DNA of 64,000 bases from positions 868,001 through 932,000 of the forward strand of contig JAEPOK010000001.1 in assembly GCA_017642935.1 (NCBI GenBank), in the 5' to 3' direction. This stretch comes from Hyphomicrobiales bacterium (GTDB lineage: Bacteria; Pseudomonadota; Alphaproteobacteria; Rhizobiales; MH13). Made by a program: the position numbers and the translations under genes. The notes under the pieces were generated by a model, which was given only the letters and a program-made list of their open reading frames with translations, had not been told where the DNA came from and did no database searches. How positions within the stretch are numbered: the stretch's first letter is position 1; each line of letters starts with the position of its first letter. Shown here one piece after another: positions 49,354 to 59,214 of this stretch.

Positions 49354-50510
49354 CGGTCCAAGAGCCGGACAGTGGTCGGCAGGTTCAACTGCTTAACGCG
49401 TTGCCGCATGCGGCGCTTTTGGTCAATGAGGGTTTCAACATCCTCGAAGCGAACAATGCGGCTGAAGTCTTTTTTCGCACCTCGCTCGCGATCATGCAGC
49501 GCGAAGGCCTGAAGCATTTTGTGCCCTTCGGCAGCCCGGTGTTCGCCACTATCGATCAAGTCGTGGCCGATGGTGCTCCGCTGACTGCCTATGGGGTGGA
49601 CCTTTCCAGCCCTCGCCAGCCTGATGACATGCTTGTTGATGTCTATGCCGTGCCGATTGTCGATGCGCCGGCCGACGCGCACGGCGAAGGCGGTCCGGTC
49701 TCGGCCATTGCGCTGACACTCCACCCGCAAGCGCGCACGCGCAAACTGGATCGGCAATTGACATCGCAGTCTTCGGCGCGATCGGTCAGTGGGTTGGCTG
49801 CCATGTTGGCGCACGAAATCAAAAACCCACTGTCAGGCATCCGTGGTGCCGCCCAATTGTTAGAGGGCAGTGTCGAGGATGATGATCGCGCCTTGACACA
49901 GCTCATCACGGACGAGGCGGATCGGATCGTCAAACTGGTCGATCGGATGGAAGTCTTTTCCGATGAACGTCCGGTGGAGCGCGGACCGGTCAACATTCAT
50001 ACGGTGCTGGAACATGTGAAGCGGCTGGCGGAAAGCGGGTTCGGCAGCCACATTCATTTCGTTGAGCGCTATGATCCGTCGCTGCCGGCGATCTTCGCCA
50101 ATCGTGACCAGATGGTGCAGGTTTTTCTCAACCTGGTGAAGAACGCCTGCGAGGCCATCGGTTCCGCGTCCAATGGCGAAATTGTGCTTTCAACCGGGTT
50201 CAAGCCGGGCATCCGCCTGTCGGTGCCGGGAAGCGCCAAACGTCTTACCTTACCATTGGAATTTGCGGTTCACGACAATGGCGGCGGCATCCCGCGCGAC
50301 CTGGTCCCCAATCTTTTTGATCCCTTTGTAACCACTAAATCCAATGGCAGCGGCTTGGGTCTGGCGCTGGTCGCGAAGATTATCCGTGACCATGGCGGCG
50401 TAGTGGAATGCGAGAACCACGAACGCGGCGCGACCTTCAAGGTGATGATGCCGATCTACCGGCCGACCGACGAAGCCGCACAGTACCTATCCCAAGACTT
50501 AAACGCCTGA
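49350..50510 (+). CDS. ntrB: Nitrogen regulation sensor histidine kinase NtrB
   Basis: The 386-residue soluble kinase has an N-terminal PAS domain (about 15-120), the dimerisation/phosphoacceptor motif [14 protein letters not shown] with the phosphorylated His, and an ATPase domain with [18 protein letters not shown] and GSGLGLALV. It phosphorylates or dephosphorylates NtrC according to PII signalling of nitrogen status. ATG 49350 overlaps the dusB stop (ATGA). Confidence 0.95.
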   Translation: MTVQEPDSGRQVQLLNALPHAALLVNEGFNILEANNAAEVFFRTSLAIMQREGLKHFVPFGSPVFATIDQVVADGAPLTAYGVDLSSPRQPDDMLVDVYAVPIVDAPADAHGEGGPVSAIALTLHPQARTRKLDRQLTSQSSARSVSGLAAMLAHEIKNPLSGIRGAAQLLEGSVEDDDRALTQLITDEADRIVKLVDRMEVFSDERPVERGPVNIHTVLEHVKRLAESGFGSHIHFVERYDPSLPAIFANRDQMVQVFLNLVKNACEAIGSASNGEIVLSTGFKPGIRLSVPGSAKRLTLPLEFAVHDNGGGIPRDLVPNLFDPFVTTKSNGSGLGLALVAKIIRDHGGVVECENHERGATFKVMMPIYRPTDEAAQYLSQDLNA

Positions 50511-50527
50511 TCGACTAGGAAGCCCCA

Positions 50528-51985
50528 ATGCCTCAAAGAAGCCAGACGGTTTTGATTGCCGACGATGATGCGGCCATCCGCACCGTCCTCAACCAGGCGC
50601 TGACTCGAGCAGGGTATTCGGTTCGCGTGACGTCCAATGCCACCTCGCTATGGCGCTGGGTGAGCGAAGGCGAGGGGGATCTGGTGATCACCGACGTGGT
50701 GATGCCCGATGAGAACGCCTTTGATCTGTTGCCGCGGATGAAAAAGGCACGGCCGGACCTGCCGATCATCGTGATGAGCGCGCAAAACACGTTCATGACC
50801 GCCGTGCGGGCCTCGGAAAAGGGTGCCTATGATTATCTGCCCAAGCCGTTTGACTTGAAAGAGCTGATCGCCATCGTCGGACGCGCCATGGCCGAGCCAA
50901 AGCGCAAGGCGATTGGTGCTCCGACGGTGGAAGAGGGCGCGGAGAACATGCCGCTGGTCGGGCGTTCGGCGGCCATGCAGGAGATTTATCGTGTCCTCGC
51001 CCGGCTGATGCAGACCGATTTGACGGTCACGATTTCTGGCGAGTCGGGCACTGGCAAGGAGCTGGTGGCGCGGGCACTGCACGAGTTTGGGCGGCGCGCC
51101 AAAGGGCCGTTTGTCGCTATCAATATGGCGGCCATTCCGCGTGATCTGATCGAAACAGAACTATTCGGCCACGAGAAGGGTGCGTTTACTGGCGCACAGA
51201 CTCGGGTGGTCGGCCGTTTCGAGCAGGCCGAAGGCGGCACACTTTTTCTCGATGAGATCGGCGACATGCCCATGGACGCGCAGACCCGTCTTTTGCGCGT
51301 CTTGCAGCAAGGCGAATACACAACAGTTGGCGGACGCACGGCGATACGGTCGGATGTTCGTATCGTGGCCGCAACGAACAAAGATCTGCGCCAGTTGATC
51401 AATCAGGGGTTGTTCCGCGAAGACTTGTTCTTCCGGCTCAATGTGGTGCCGCTACGCTTGCCGCCACTTCGCGAACGCACCGAGGACGTGCCTGATCTTG
51501 TTCGGCACTTTTTTGCGCAGGCCGCCGAGGAAGGTTTGCCGGCGAAACAAATCGATGGCGCGGCGTTGGACGTGCTGCGGCAATATCGCTGGCCGGGTAA
51601 CATCCGTGAGTTGGAAAACCTGGTGCGTCGCCTTGCGGCCCTCTACCCGCAGGACGTCATAACCGCGCCAATCGTCGAAGATGAGTTGCGCACTGCGGTC
51701 ACAGGGCTCGCACCGACTGGCGATCAAGCCGAAGCCGATGAAGGGCTTTCGGTTTCGATTGAGCGGCATTTGGTGAAATATTTCAAAGACTTTGGCGATG
51801 ATCTGCCGCCGCCAGGACTCTATCATCGCATGCTCAAAGAGCTGGAAATCCCGTTGTTTTCGGTGGCGCTGGCGGCCACACGCGGTAATCAGATCAAGGC
51901 GGCGGAACTGTTGGGTCTAAATCGCAACACGCTGCGCAAGAAAATCCGCGACCTTGATATTCAGGTGATCCGCGGTTCGCGTTAA
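50528..51985 (+). CDS. ntrC: Nitrogen regulation response regulator NtrC
   Basis: The 485-residue protein has a receiver domain with phosphoacceptor Asp56, a sigma-54 AAA+ domain with Walker A GESGTGKE, the sigma-54 contacting loop GAFTGA and Walker [14 protein letters not shown], and a C-terminal Fis-type helix-turn-helix ([20 protein letters not shown]). It activates nitrogen-limitation genes at sigma-54 promoters. It follows ntrB after 17 bases and is followed by a terminator. Confidence 0.97.
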   Translation: MPQRSQTVLIADDDAAIRTVLNQALTRAGYSVRVTSNATSLWRWVSEGEGDLVITDVVMPDENAFDLLPRMKKARPDLPIIVMSAQNTFMTAVRASEKGAYDYLPKPFDLKELIAIVGRAMAEPKRKAIGAPTVEEGAENMPLVGRSAAMQEIYRVLARLMQTDLTVTISGESGTGKELVARALHEFGRRAKGPFVAINMAAIPRDLIETELFGHEKGAFTGAQTRVVGRFEQAEGGTLFLDEIGDMPMDAQTRLLRVLQQGEYTTVGGRTAIRSDVRIVAATNKDLRQLINQGLFREDLFFRLNVVPLRLPPLRERTEDVPDLVRHFFAQAAEEGLPAKQIDGAALDVLRQYRWPGNIRELENLVRRLAALYPQDVITAPIVEDELRTAVTGLAPTGDQAEADEGLSVSIERHLVKYFKDFGDDLPPPGLYHRMLKELEIPLFSVALAATRGNQIKAAELLGLNRNTLRKKIRDLDIQVIRGSR

Positions 51986-52008
51986 CGCTGTCCGCTAGCA
52001 AACCCCTG

Positions 52009-52045
52009 GAGGCTGGCCATTGATCTGGCCAGCGACCTCTTTTTT
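52009..52045 (+). terminator. Intrinsic terminator after ntrC
   Basis: GCTGGCC at 52012-52018 pairs with GGCCAGC at 52027-52033, an outer GAGG/CCTC pair can extend the stem, and a run of six T ends at 52045. It suggests that ntrBC and ntrYX are separate transcription units. Confidence 0.8.
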
Positions 52046-52105
52046 GTCATAAATATACAACACTGCTGTGACTCGCTCGCCACAGTGGCGTGATCCCATT
52101 TTCGG

Positions 52106-54466
52106 ATGCCGGACCGGCTGCCGCAATTCCATTGGAGCGTTTCTCGCTTGGTCGATGCCGTAAGCCAAAAACCCAGCATGATGACCGAAACGCGTCGCCC
52201 GCGCTTGCGGTTTTTCGCGCCAATTTTGGTAATCTTGTCCGTCGTTTTGGCAGGCGTCACGTTCGCCATTTTGACGGGTTCGACTGCGATCATTCCGACA
52301 CGCGATGTCGTGGTCCGTTTGGTCACGCTGAACGCCGGTGCCGTGCTGACGCTCATGGTGCTGATCGGGTTGGAAGTGCGCAAGATTTTGCGCGCGCGTC
52401 AGGAAAGAAGGGCAGGGGCGCGTCTTCACACGCGGATATTGGCTCTTTTCAGTCTGATTGCCGCTGTGCCCGCCGTTCTCGTGGCCATCGTCGCGACCCT
52501 GACGTTGGACCGTGGCCTTGACCGCTGGTTCTCTGAGCGCACCCAATCCATGGTGGACTTCTCGCTTGTTGTGGCCCGCGCCTATCTCGACGAGTACCGC
52601 CAGGTGCTGAATGTCGAACTCACTGCCGTCGCCAGTGAGCTCGATCGCTCCAAGGCTCTTTACGATTTCGACCCGCAGCGCTTCGCGGAACACATGTCAA
52701 ACATCGCCGCGTTACGATCGATCCCCTATATGTCGATTGTCGGGGCGGACGGCGTTGAGATTTTGCGCGCCGACACGCGCTTTGCTGAAGGGTATCGGCA
52801 ACCCGATCCCGGCATGATCGCGCGTGTCACAGGGGATGATCCGGTGCTCATCCCGCCGGGCACGACCAACCAGATTGCAGGGCTCATTCGCCTGCCTGAG
52901 TTCAACGACGTTTATTTGTTCATTTCACGCGCGGTCGATCCGCGTGTCGTCCAATATTTGTTGGTGACCGAACAGAACGCCAGCGAGTTCCAGGCCATGC
53001 AGGATCGCCGGTTCGGCGTGCAGCTTTCCTTTGGGTTCATGTTTCTCGGGTTAGCGCTGATCATGCTTCTGGCCGCCATGTGGATTGCCATCAATTTTGC
53101 GGATCGGCTGGTTTTGCCGGTACGTCGCCTAATGGTTGCTGCGCAGCAAATCTCATCGGGCAATCTTTACGTTCAGGTGCCGGTGAGGCGCGAGGAGGGA
53201 GACCTCGCGGTGCTCGGTCAAAGCTTCAACCGCATGACCAACGATCTGCGCACCCAGCGCAACGAACTTATTGACGCCAAGGATCAAATCGATGGCCGCC
53301 GCCGATTTACCGAGGCGGTGCTGGCCGGTGTGTCGGCCGGCGTGATCGGCATCGATCGGTCGATGCGGATTACGCTCGTTAACCGCTCGGCCTGCCGCCT
53401 TCTGGATGTGGAAGAAAGCGCGCTTCTCGGCCGATCGATCAGCCATGCCGTGCCGGAATTCTCTTCTCTGTTTTCAGGCACGATCGACGAGCAGCTCGGA
53501 CGCCGTCCCGCTCGCGAAATCCGCATTGAGCGCGGTGAACATCAGCGCATCTTGACCGTCAACATAACCGTTGAAGCCAACGACGAAGGTACCATTCAAG
53601 GGGCTGTGATGACGTTTGACGACGTGTCCGATTTGGTCGCCGCACAACGGTCCAGCGCATGGGCCGACATTGCTCGGCGCATCGCCCATGAGATCAAAAA
53701 TCCGCTGACTCCGATCCAGCTTTCAGCGGAGCGCTTGAAGCGGCGCTACGGCAAAAAACTCACCGAAGACACCGAGGTGTTTGAGCAGTGCACGGACACG
53801 ATCATCCGCCAGGTGGGTGACATCGGCAAAATGGTTGATGAATTTTCCTCGTTTGCCCGCATGCCGAAACCTGAATTTGCGCCTGGTGACCTGGCGACTG
53901 TGATACGCGACACAGTTTTCCTGATGGACAATGGGTATCCTGACATTCGGTTTGCGGCGGAGCTGGAGCCCGGCGGCATGCCGCTTTCCCTGGATAGTCG
54001 ATTGATGGGGCATGTGTTCACCAACCTCTTCAAAAACGCCGCCGAAGGCATTGCCTCGCGCGGCGAACAAGCGGGCGATGCGGCGCCCAAAGGCCATGTG
54101 CAGGTTCATGCCAAGCGGCGCGAGGATGGTTCCTATGTCATCGATGTTGCCGACGATGGCATCGGCTTCCCCAAGTCTGGGCGCAACCAACTGCTTGAGC
54201 CCTACATGACGACCCGCGAGAAGGGCACGGGGCTTGGCCTCGCCATCGTCAGGCGGATTGTCGAGGACCATGGCGGGACCCTGCGGCTGCTCGACGGCGA
54301 CCAGGCGACTCCGCCTACCAGCGGTGCCCTGGTGCGGATTACGTTGCCGGGCGCCGACAAAGATACGACCAAACCCCTTGGTTCAGAACAGATCGACACT
54401 GAGATCATACAACATCCTGACACCGACGCGGATGCGACGGACCAGGCGAAGGAGCACGAGGCGTGA
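52106..54466 (+). CDS. ntrY: NtrY sensor histidine kinase
   Basis: The protein has 786 residues from ATG 52106. An ATG pair at 52178-52183 would shorten it by about 24. It has three N-terminal transmembrane helices (about 35-57, 68-90, 112-133), a periplasmic region, a fourth helix (about 305-330), a HAMP domain, a PAS domain (about 395-500), the phosphoacceptor [18 protein letters not shown] and an ATPase domain (NLFKNAAEGI, DDGIGFP, GTGLGLAIV). It is the membrane partner of NtrX, linked to nitrogen and redox/envelope signalling. The stop overlaps ntrX (GTGA). Confidence 0.94.
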   Translation: MPDRLPQFHWSVSRLVDAVSQKPSMMTETRRPRLRFFAPILVILSVVLAGVTFAILTGSTAIIPTRDVVVRLVTLNAGAVLTLMVLIGLEVRKILRARQERRAGARLHTRILALFSLIAAVPAVLVAIVATLTLDRGLDRWFSERTQSMVDFSLVVARAYLDEYRQVLNVELTAVASELDRSKALYDFDPQRFAEHMSNIAALRSIPYMSIVGADGVEILRADTRFAEGYRQPDPGMIARVTGDDPVLIPPGTTNQIAGLIRLPEFNDVYLFISRAVDPRVVQYLLVTEQNASEFQAMQDRRFGVQLSFGFMFLGLALIMLLAAMWIAINFADRLVLPVRRLMVAAQQISSGNLYVQVPVRREEGDLAVLGQSFNRMTNDLRTQRNELIDAKDQIDGRRRFTEAVLAGVSAGVIGIDRSMRITLVNRSACRLLDVEESALLGRSISHAVPEFSSLFSGTIDEQLGRRPAREIRIERGEHQRILTVNITVEANDEGTIQGAVMTFDDVSDLVAAQRSSAWADIARRIAHEIKNPLTPIQLSAERLKRRYGKKLTEDTEVFEQCTDTIIRQVGDIGKMVDEFSSFARMPKPEFAPGDLATVIRDTVFLMDNGYPDIRFAAELEPGGMPLSLDSRLMGHVFTNLFKNAAEGIASRGEQAGDAAPKGHVQVHAKRREDGSYVIDVADDGIGFPKSGRNQLLEPYMTTREKGTGLGLAIVRRIVEDHGGTLRLLDGDQATPPTSGALVRITLPGADKDTTKPLGSEQIDTEIIQHPDTDADATDQAKEHEA

Positions 54467-55830
54467 GTGGTGATATTCTGATCGTCGACGATGAAGCGGA
54501 TATCCGCGAACTCGTTGCCGGCATTCTTGAAGATGAGGGCTACACGACGCGGCTCGCTGGAAACGCTGATGAGGCATTGCAAGCGATCGAAGAACGGCGG
54601 CCAAACCTTGTGTTTTTGGACATCTGGATGCAGGGCAGCCGCCTGGACGGCATGCAGCTTCTTGACGTTGTGCGGTCGTCCTATCCAGAGCTTCCCGTAG
54701 TGATGATCTCAGGTCACGGAACGATTGATACTGCCGTAAATGCGATCAAGACGGGCGCGTTCGATTTTATCGAAAAACCGTTCAAGTCCGACCGGCTGTT
54801 GCATGTTGCCATGCGCGCCTTGGAAACAACCGCGCTGAAACGGGAAATCACCGAGCTTCGCCAGACGTCGGGTATTGAATACACACTGGTCGGCTCGTCA
54901 CCAGAGATGAACACGCTGCGGGCGCAGATCGATCGGCTGGCACCGACCAATTCGCGTGTGATGGTTCTTGGTGCGTCAGGCTGCGGCAAGGAGCTGGTTG
55001 CCCGTGCCATCCACACCAAATCGCGGCGCGCCAACGGACCGTTCGTGGTTCTCAATGCGGCGAATATCTCACCTGAAACCATGGAGCTGGAACTCTTTGG
55101 GACCGAAGCTGAACCGGGCACACCGCGCAAGGTTGGCGCGCTGGAGGAGGCGCATGGCGGCACGCTTTATCTTGATGAAGTGTCCGAAATGCCGCGTGAT
55201 ACCCAGTCGAAAATCATGCGGGTTCTTGTCGATCAGACCTTCACGCGCGTCGGAGGATCGACCCGGGTTCAAGTTGATGTGCGCGTTCTTTCCTCATCGT
55301 CAGTCCCGCTGGAGCCGCTGATTGAGGACGACATGTTCCGGTCCGATCTTTACCACCGATTGGCCGTGGTGCCGCTGCCCGTCCCGTCCTTGGCGGAACG
55401 GCGTTCGGACATCCCGGAGTTGGTAGAGTACTTCATGCAGCAGCTGTCCAAAGCCAGTGGCTTGCCGACGCGGCAGATTGCCGACGATGCCATGACGATC
55501 CTGCAAACTCACGATTGGCCCGGTAATGTGCGCCAGTTGCGCAACAATGTGGAACGTCTGATGATTTTGGCGCGCGGCGACAACGGCTCGCACGTGACAG
55601 CGGATCTGTTACCGCCCGATGTCTCGTCCTTGCTTCCAAAAACGGCGAGCATGGGCAGCGAACATCTGATGAGCATGCCTTTGCGCGATGCGCGTGAACT
55701 TTTCGAGCGCGACTATCTATCCTCGCAGATCAACCGGTTCAACGGCAATATCTCCAAAACCGCTGAGTTCATCGGCATGGAGCGCTCGGCGCTCCACCGC
55801 AAGCTGAAATCATTGGGCCTCAACGGGTGA
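54463..55830 (+). CDS. ntrX: NtrX response regulator (lacks GAFTGA loop)
   Basis: The 455-residue protein has a receiver domain with Asp53, an AAA+ domain (Walker A GASGCGKE, Walker B GGTLYLDEVSEMP) and a C-terminal Fis-type helix-turn-helix (GNISKTAEFIGMERSALHRKL). Where NtrC has GAFTGA, this protein has LFGTEAEPGTPRKVGALEEA, so it should not activate sigma-54 polymerase. This matches descriptions of NtrX in several alphaproteobacteria as a repressor or sigma-70 regulator. The start is GTG 54463. Confidence 0.95.
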   Translation: MSGDILIVDDEADIRELVAGILEDEGYTTRLAGNADEALQAIEERRPNLVFLDIWMQGSRLDGMQLLDVVRSSYPELPVVMISGHGTIDTAVNAIKTGAFDFIEKPFKSDRLLHVAMRALETTALKREITELRQTSGIEYTLVGSSPEMNTLRAQIDRLAPTNSRVMVLGASGCGKELVARAIHTKSRRANGPFVVLNAANISPETMELELFGTEAEPGTPRKVGALEEAHGGTLYLDEVSEMPRDTQSKIMRVLVDQTFTRVGGSTRVQVDVRVLSSSSVPLEPLIEDDMFRSDLYHRLAVVPLPVPSLAERRSDIPELVEYFMQQLSKASGLPTRQIADDAMTILQTHDWPGNVRQLRNNVERLMILARGDNGSHVTADLLPPDVSSLLPKTASMGSEHLMSMPLRDARELFERDYLSSQINRFNGNISKTAEFIGMERSALHRKLKSLGLNG

Positions 55831-55919
55831 TTGGCACGCACACCTGAAATGTGCGACCAGAGATCATTCAAGAAGCCGCGTATACAGTGGTGATGTAAGA
55901 AACAGGGGCGCCGTCGCCG

Positions 55920-57296
55920 ATGCGGGTAGTGATTTGCGGGGCAGGGCAGGTTGGCTTTGGTATTGCCGAACGCCTGTCGCGCGAAAACAATGATGTCTCG
56001 GTGATCGATACGTCCGCGCGGCTTGTTCAAGCTATCCGCGACACGCTGGATGTGCGCGGCGTCGTTGGCCATGGCTCGCATCCCGATGCCCTGGTTCAGG
56101 CCGGCATCGAACAAGCCGATATGATTATTGCCGTCACCTTGTACGACGAGGTGAACATGATTGCTTGCCAAGTGGCGCACTCACTGTTCAATGTGCCCAC
56201 AAAGGTCGCGCGTATCCGCGCCCAGAGCTATCTGGAAAAACAGTACGCCTCGCTCTTCTCGCGCGATAATCTTCCCATTGATGTGATCATTTCTCCGGAG
56301 ATCGAGGTCGGGGAAATGGTGCTGCGGCGTCTAGCCCTTCCTGGCGCATTGGACTCAGCACGCTTTGCCGACGAACGGATCTCGGTTGTTGGCGTTTATC
56401 TGCGCGATGATTGCCCGGTGATCGACACGCCCTTGCGTCAGCTTTCCGGGCTTTTTCCAGAGCTCAAAGCCACGGTGGTTGGCGTTCTTCGCAATGACAG
56501 TATGTTCGTGCCGCGGTCCGACGATGCCATGTTGGCTGGCGACGTTGCCTACTTTGCTGCCGACCGTGAGCAGGTTCGCCGGACACTTGGAATTTTCGGA
56601 CGTGAAGAGGCCGAGGCAAGCCGCGTGGTCATCGCAGGTGGCGGCAATATCGGCCTTTATGTCGCCCAAGCGCTGGAGACGCGCCAGGTACGCACCAAAG
56701 TGAAGATCATCGAGCAAGATCGCGAGCGGGCGGTCGATATTGCTGACGATCTTTCACGAACGGTAATTCTGCACGGCAGCGCGCTCAGCCAGGACATTCT
56801 GAACGAAAGTGATATCGGCCAGACCGATACGATCGTTGCGCTGACCAATGACGATCAGGTCAACATTCTCTCCTGTGTGATGGCGAAGCGTCTTGGCGTG
56901 CGACAGAATTTGGCGCTCATCAATAACAGCTCCTACCCGCCGCTTGCCCAGTCGCTTGGCATTGATGCCTATGTGAACCCTCGCCAAGTGACGATTTCCC
57001 GTGTTTTGCAGCACGTTCGCAAGGGACGCATTCGTCAGGTCCACTCGCTCCAAGACGGTGTGGCAGAGGTGATTGAGGCTGAGGCACTGGACACATCACC
57101 TCTGGTTGGGGCGCACTTGCGCGATCTCGATTTGCCCGATGGTTTGCGGATCGGTGCGATATTGCGCGGGTCGAAGGTCATTATGCCGGACGGCGAAACC
57201 ATGGTGAAGGCTGGCGATCGCGTGGTTATGTTCGCCCTGGCGGGCCAGGTGAAACGCGTTGAACAGCTTTTCCGTGTTTCGCTCGAGTTCTTCTAG
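55920..57296 (+). CDS. trkA: Trk potassium uptake system NAD-binding protein TrkA
   Basis: The 458-residue protein has two RCK repeats: the first begins MRVVICGAGQVGFGIAERL, the second VVIAGGGNIGLYVAQALE near residue 238, each followed by a TrkA-C domain. It binds NAD(H) and gates TrkH. Its place after ntrX is common in alphaproteobacteria. The 89-base gap contains no clear terminator, so read-through from ntrX is possible. Confidence 0.95.
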   Translation: MRVVICGAGQVGFGIAERLSRENNDVSVIDTSARLVQAIRDTLDVRGVVGHGSHPDALVQAGIEQADMIIAVTLYDEVNMIACQVAHSLFNVPTKVARIRAQSYLEKQYASLFSRDNLPIDVIISPEIEVGEMVLRRLALPGALDSARFADERISVVGVYLRDDCPVIDTPLRQLSGLFPELKATVVGVLRNDSMFVPRSDDAMLAGDVAYFAADREQVRRTLGIFGREEAEASRVVIAGGGNIGLYVAQALETRQVRTKVKIIEQDRERAVDIADDLSRTVILHGSALSQDILNESDIGQTDTIVALTNDDQVNILSCVMAKRLGVRQNLALINNSSYPPLAQSLGIDAYVNPRQVTISRVLQHVRKGRIRQVHSLQDGVAEVIEAEALDTSPLVGAHLRDLDLPDGLRIGAILRGSKVIMPDGETMVKAGDRVVMFALAGQVKRVEQLFRVSLEFF

Positions 57297-57359
57297 CTGT
57301 CCCGTGGCCTGCGCCCAAGAGACAGAGCAAGCTTTCTACAGTTTGGGTCAGCGACACCC

Positions 57360-58802
57360 ATGCTAGTCGGCTTTCGCGCCCTTGCTGCCGTCAGTCTAGT
57401 CATGGCGCTCGCGATGATTATGTGCGCTGTAATCGGGCTAGGGCAGAGCGACACCGCAGCGGTCTCCCTGTTTGCCGGGCAGGCGGGCATCCTGATCTTC
57501 TTTGCGGCGGCTGTCCGCCTAACGTTTGCGGGACGACGCGCGCCATTGACACGCGCCATCAGCTTCCGCGTTCTGATCATTGCTTGGGTCGTGACGCCCA
57601 TCATCGCAGCACCACCGTTTTTGCTTCTGACGGATCTACCAATCCATTTGGCGCTGTTCGAAGCGACATCAGCAGTAACCACAAGCGGCGGGACGGCGAT
57701 CGAAAATCTGGACACCGTGCCGCTGTCGATCATCGGTTGGCGCGCTTGGCTGCAATGGCTCGGCGGGTTGGCAACGCTGATGTCGATCATCGTTGTTCTG
57801 GCACCGGCAGGGGCTGGGGGTACGCCATTGTTGCGCCTTGGCGGAGATTCCCAACAGATCCTGGAAAACCGGGTGCGCGGCGTCTTTGGTGCCTATGTCG
57901 CGGTCACGCTTGCATGTTTTGCGCTTCTGCTTGCCGCCAACATCGGCGCTTTTGATGCGTTTGCCCTGTCTTTGTCGACGGTTTCGACCGGCGGGATGAT
58001 GCCGCGTCCGGGAACGCTCAGCGACTATGGTGCGCCGCTGGCAGAGTGGGTTGTCGGGCTGTTCATGCTGATCGGCGCATCCAGCATCATGTGGCACAGA
58101 TTGGTAGCGACCGGGCGCCTCGGTCGATCGATCACTTTGATTGAGAGCGTTTCGGTGGGCGGGCTGGCCTGCGTCCTAGGGGTCGCCTACGCCATTGCTT
58201 TTGCGCTCGCGGCGGGATCAGGCAGCGTGTTGGGACCGGTCACAGCTTTGCGCGAAGGGTTTGTTACCGCTGCATCGCTGGTTTCAACCACTGGTTTTGA
58301 GGCGCGCAATGCTGGCGCTTCAGTGTTGCCCTTGTCTCTGGTGCTCGTCGTCATTCTGATTGGCGGCGGCATGTTTTCCACAGCCGGCGGTGTTAAGCTC
58401 TATCGTGTGGCCGTGATGGCGCGGCATAGCCTCAAGGAACTCGAACACATCATTTATCCGCACGCGGTGCACACCGACCATCTCGGCCGGTTTGCCTATG
58501 ATACCGACGGTATGCGAGCGATTTGGACAGCCTTCGTACTGTTTCTCGTCGTATGGGCCGGATGTGGCGTGGTTCTGGCCCTGTCCGGTCTACCGCCGGA
58601 AGCTGCGCTGGTTGCGTCTTTAAGTGCCTTGGTGAATGCCGGCCCGGTTTACACCTTTGGCTGGGCGCCACGGCAAGAGTGGCCGGGCTATTATGAGCTT
58701 GAGCCGCTGGCGAGCGGTGCCTTGAGCCTGACGATGGTGGCAGGGCGGCTTGAGATCATTGGTCTTGTGGCGGGCTTTAGTGTCTTGTTTTTTAGGCGTT
58801 AG
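57360..58802 (+). CDS. trkH: TrkH-family potassium transporter
   Basis: The 480-residue membrane protein has about ten transmembrane helices and selectivity-filter-like repeats: FEATSAVTTSGGTAIENL, LSLSTVSTGGMMP, AASLVSTTGFEARN and LSALVNAGPVYTF. The fourth repeat is degenerate, as in many TrkH proteins. It takes up potassium with TrkA, encoded 64 bases upstream. The trkA-trkH pair sits between ntrX and hfq. Confidence 0.93.
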   Translation: MLVGFRALAAVSLVMALAMIMCAVIGLGQSDTAAVSLFAGQAGILIFFAAAVRLTFAGRRAPLTRAISFRVLIIAWVVTPIIAAPPFLLLTDLPIHLALFEATSAVTTSGGTAIENLDTVPLSIIGWRAWLQWLGGLATLMSIIVVLAPAGAGGTPLLRLGGDSQQILENRVRGVFGAYVAVTLACFALLLAANIGAFDAFALSLSTVSTGGMMPRPGTLSDYGAPLAEWVVGLFMLIGASSIMWHRLVATGRLGRSITLIESVSVGGLACVLGVAYAIAFALAAGSGSVLGPVTALREGFVTAASLVSTTGFEARNAGASVLPLSLVLVVILIGGGMFSTAGGVKLYRVAVMARHSLKELEHIIYPHAVHTDHLGRFAYDTDGMRAIWTAFVLFLVVWAGCGVVLALSGLPPEAALVASLSALVNAGPVYTFGWAPRQEWPGYYELEPLASGALSLTMVAGRLEIIGLVAGFSVLFFRR

Positions 58803-58948
58803 TTGCCCAAATGCTGGTCTTTAGGAAACGCTAATTCAACGCCCAAAGCTCTTTGGCTTGCGAAAAAGCCGTGCTAGCGTGGCGCAAGGGCGCATGAGGG
58901 TGCGTTCGACATGTGCGGCCAAGAAACAACAACGACCAGGGGGTAACC

Positions 58949-59203
58949 ATGGCAAACGAGCGAACCCAGAATCTGCAAGACGCCTTCCTCAACCATGTGC
59001 GCAAGCAGAAAGCCTCGCTGACCATTTTTTTGGTCAATGGGGTGAAACTCCAGGGCATTGTGACCTGGTTTGACAATTTTTGCATTCTCTTGCGTCGTGA
59101 TGGCCATTCGCAGCTGGTCTACAAGCATGCGATTTCAACCATCATGCCGGCGCAACCGGTGCAACTGTTTGATCCGTCTGACGAAGAGCGTACAGACGGG
59201 TAA
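58949..59203 (+). CDS. hfq: RNA chaperone Hfq
   Basis: The 84-residue Sm-like protein has the Sm1 region [35 protein letters not shown] and the Sm2 motif YKHAISTI. It binds small RNAs and their target mRNAs as a hexamer. ATG 58949 with a CAGGGGG site upstream gives the standard start [10 protein letters not shown]. An in-frame codon at 58913 was rejected. The 146-base gap after trkH probably holds its promoter. Confidence 0.97.
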   Translation: MANERTQNLQDAFLNHVRKQKASLTIFLVNGVKLQGIVTWFDNFCILLRRDGHSQLVYKHAISTIMPAQPVQLFDPSDEERTDG

Positions 59204-59214
59204 AAGGATCGTCC

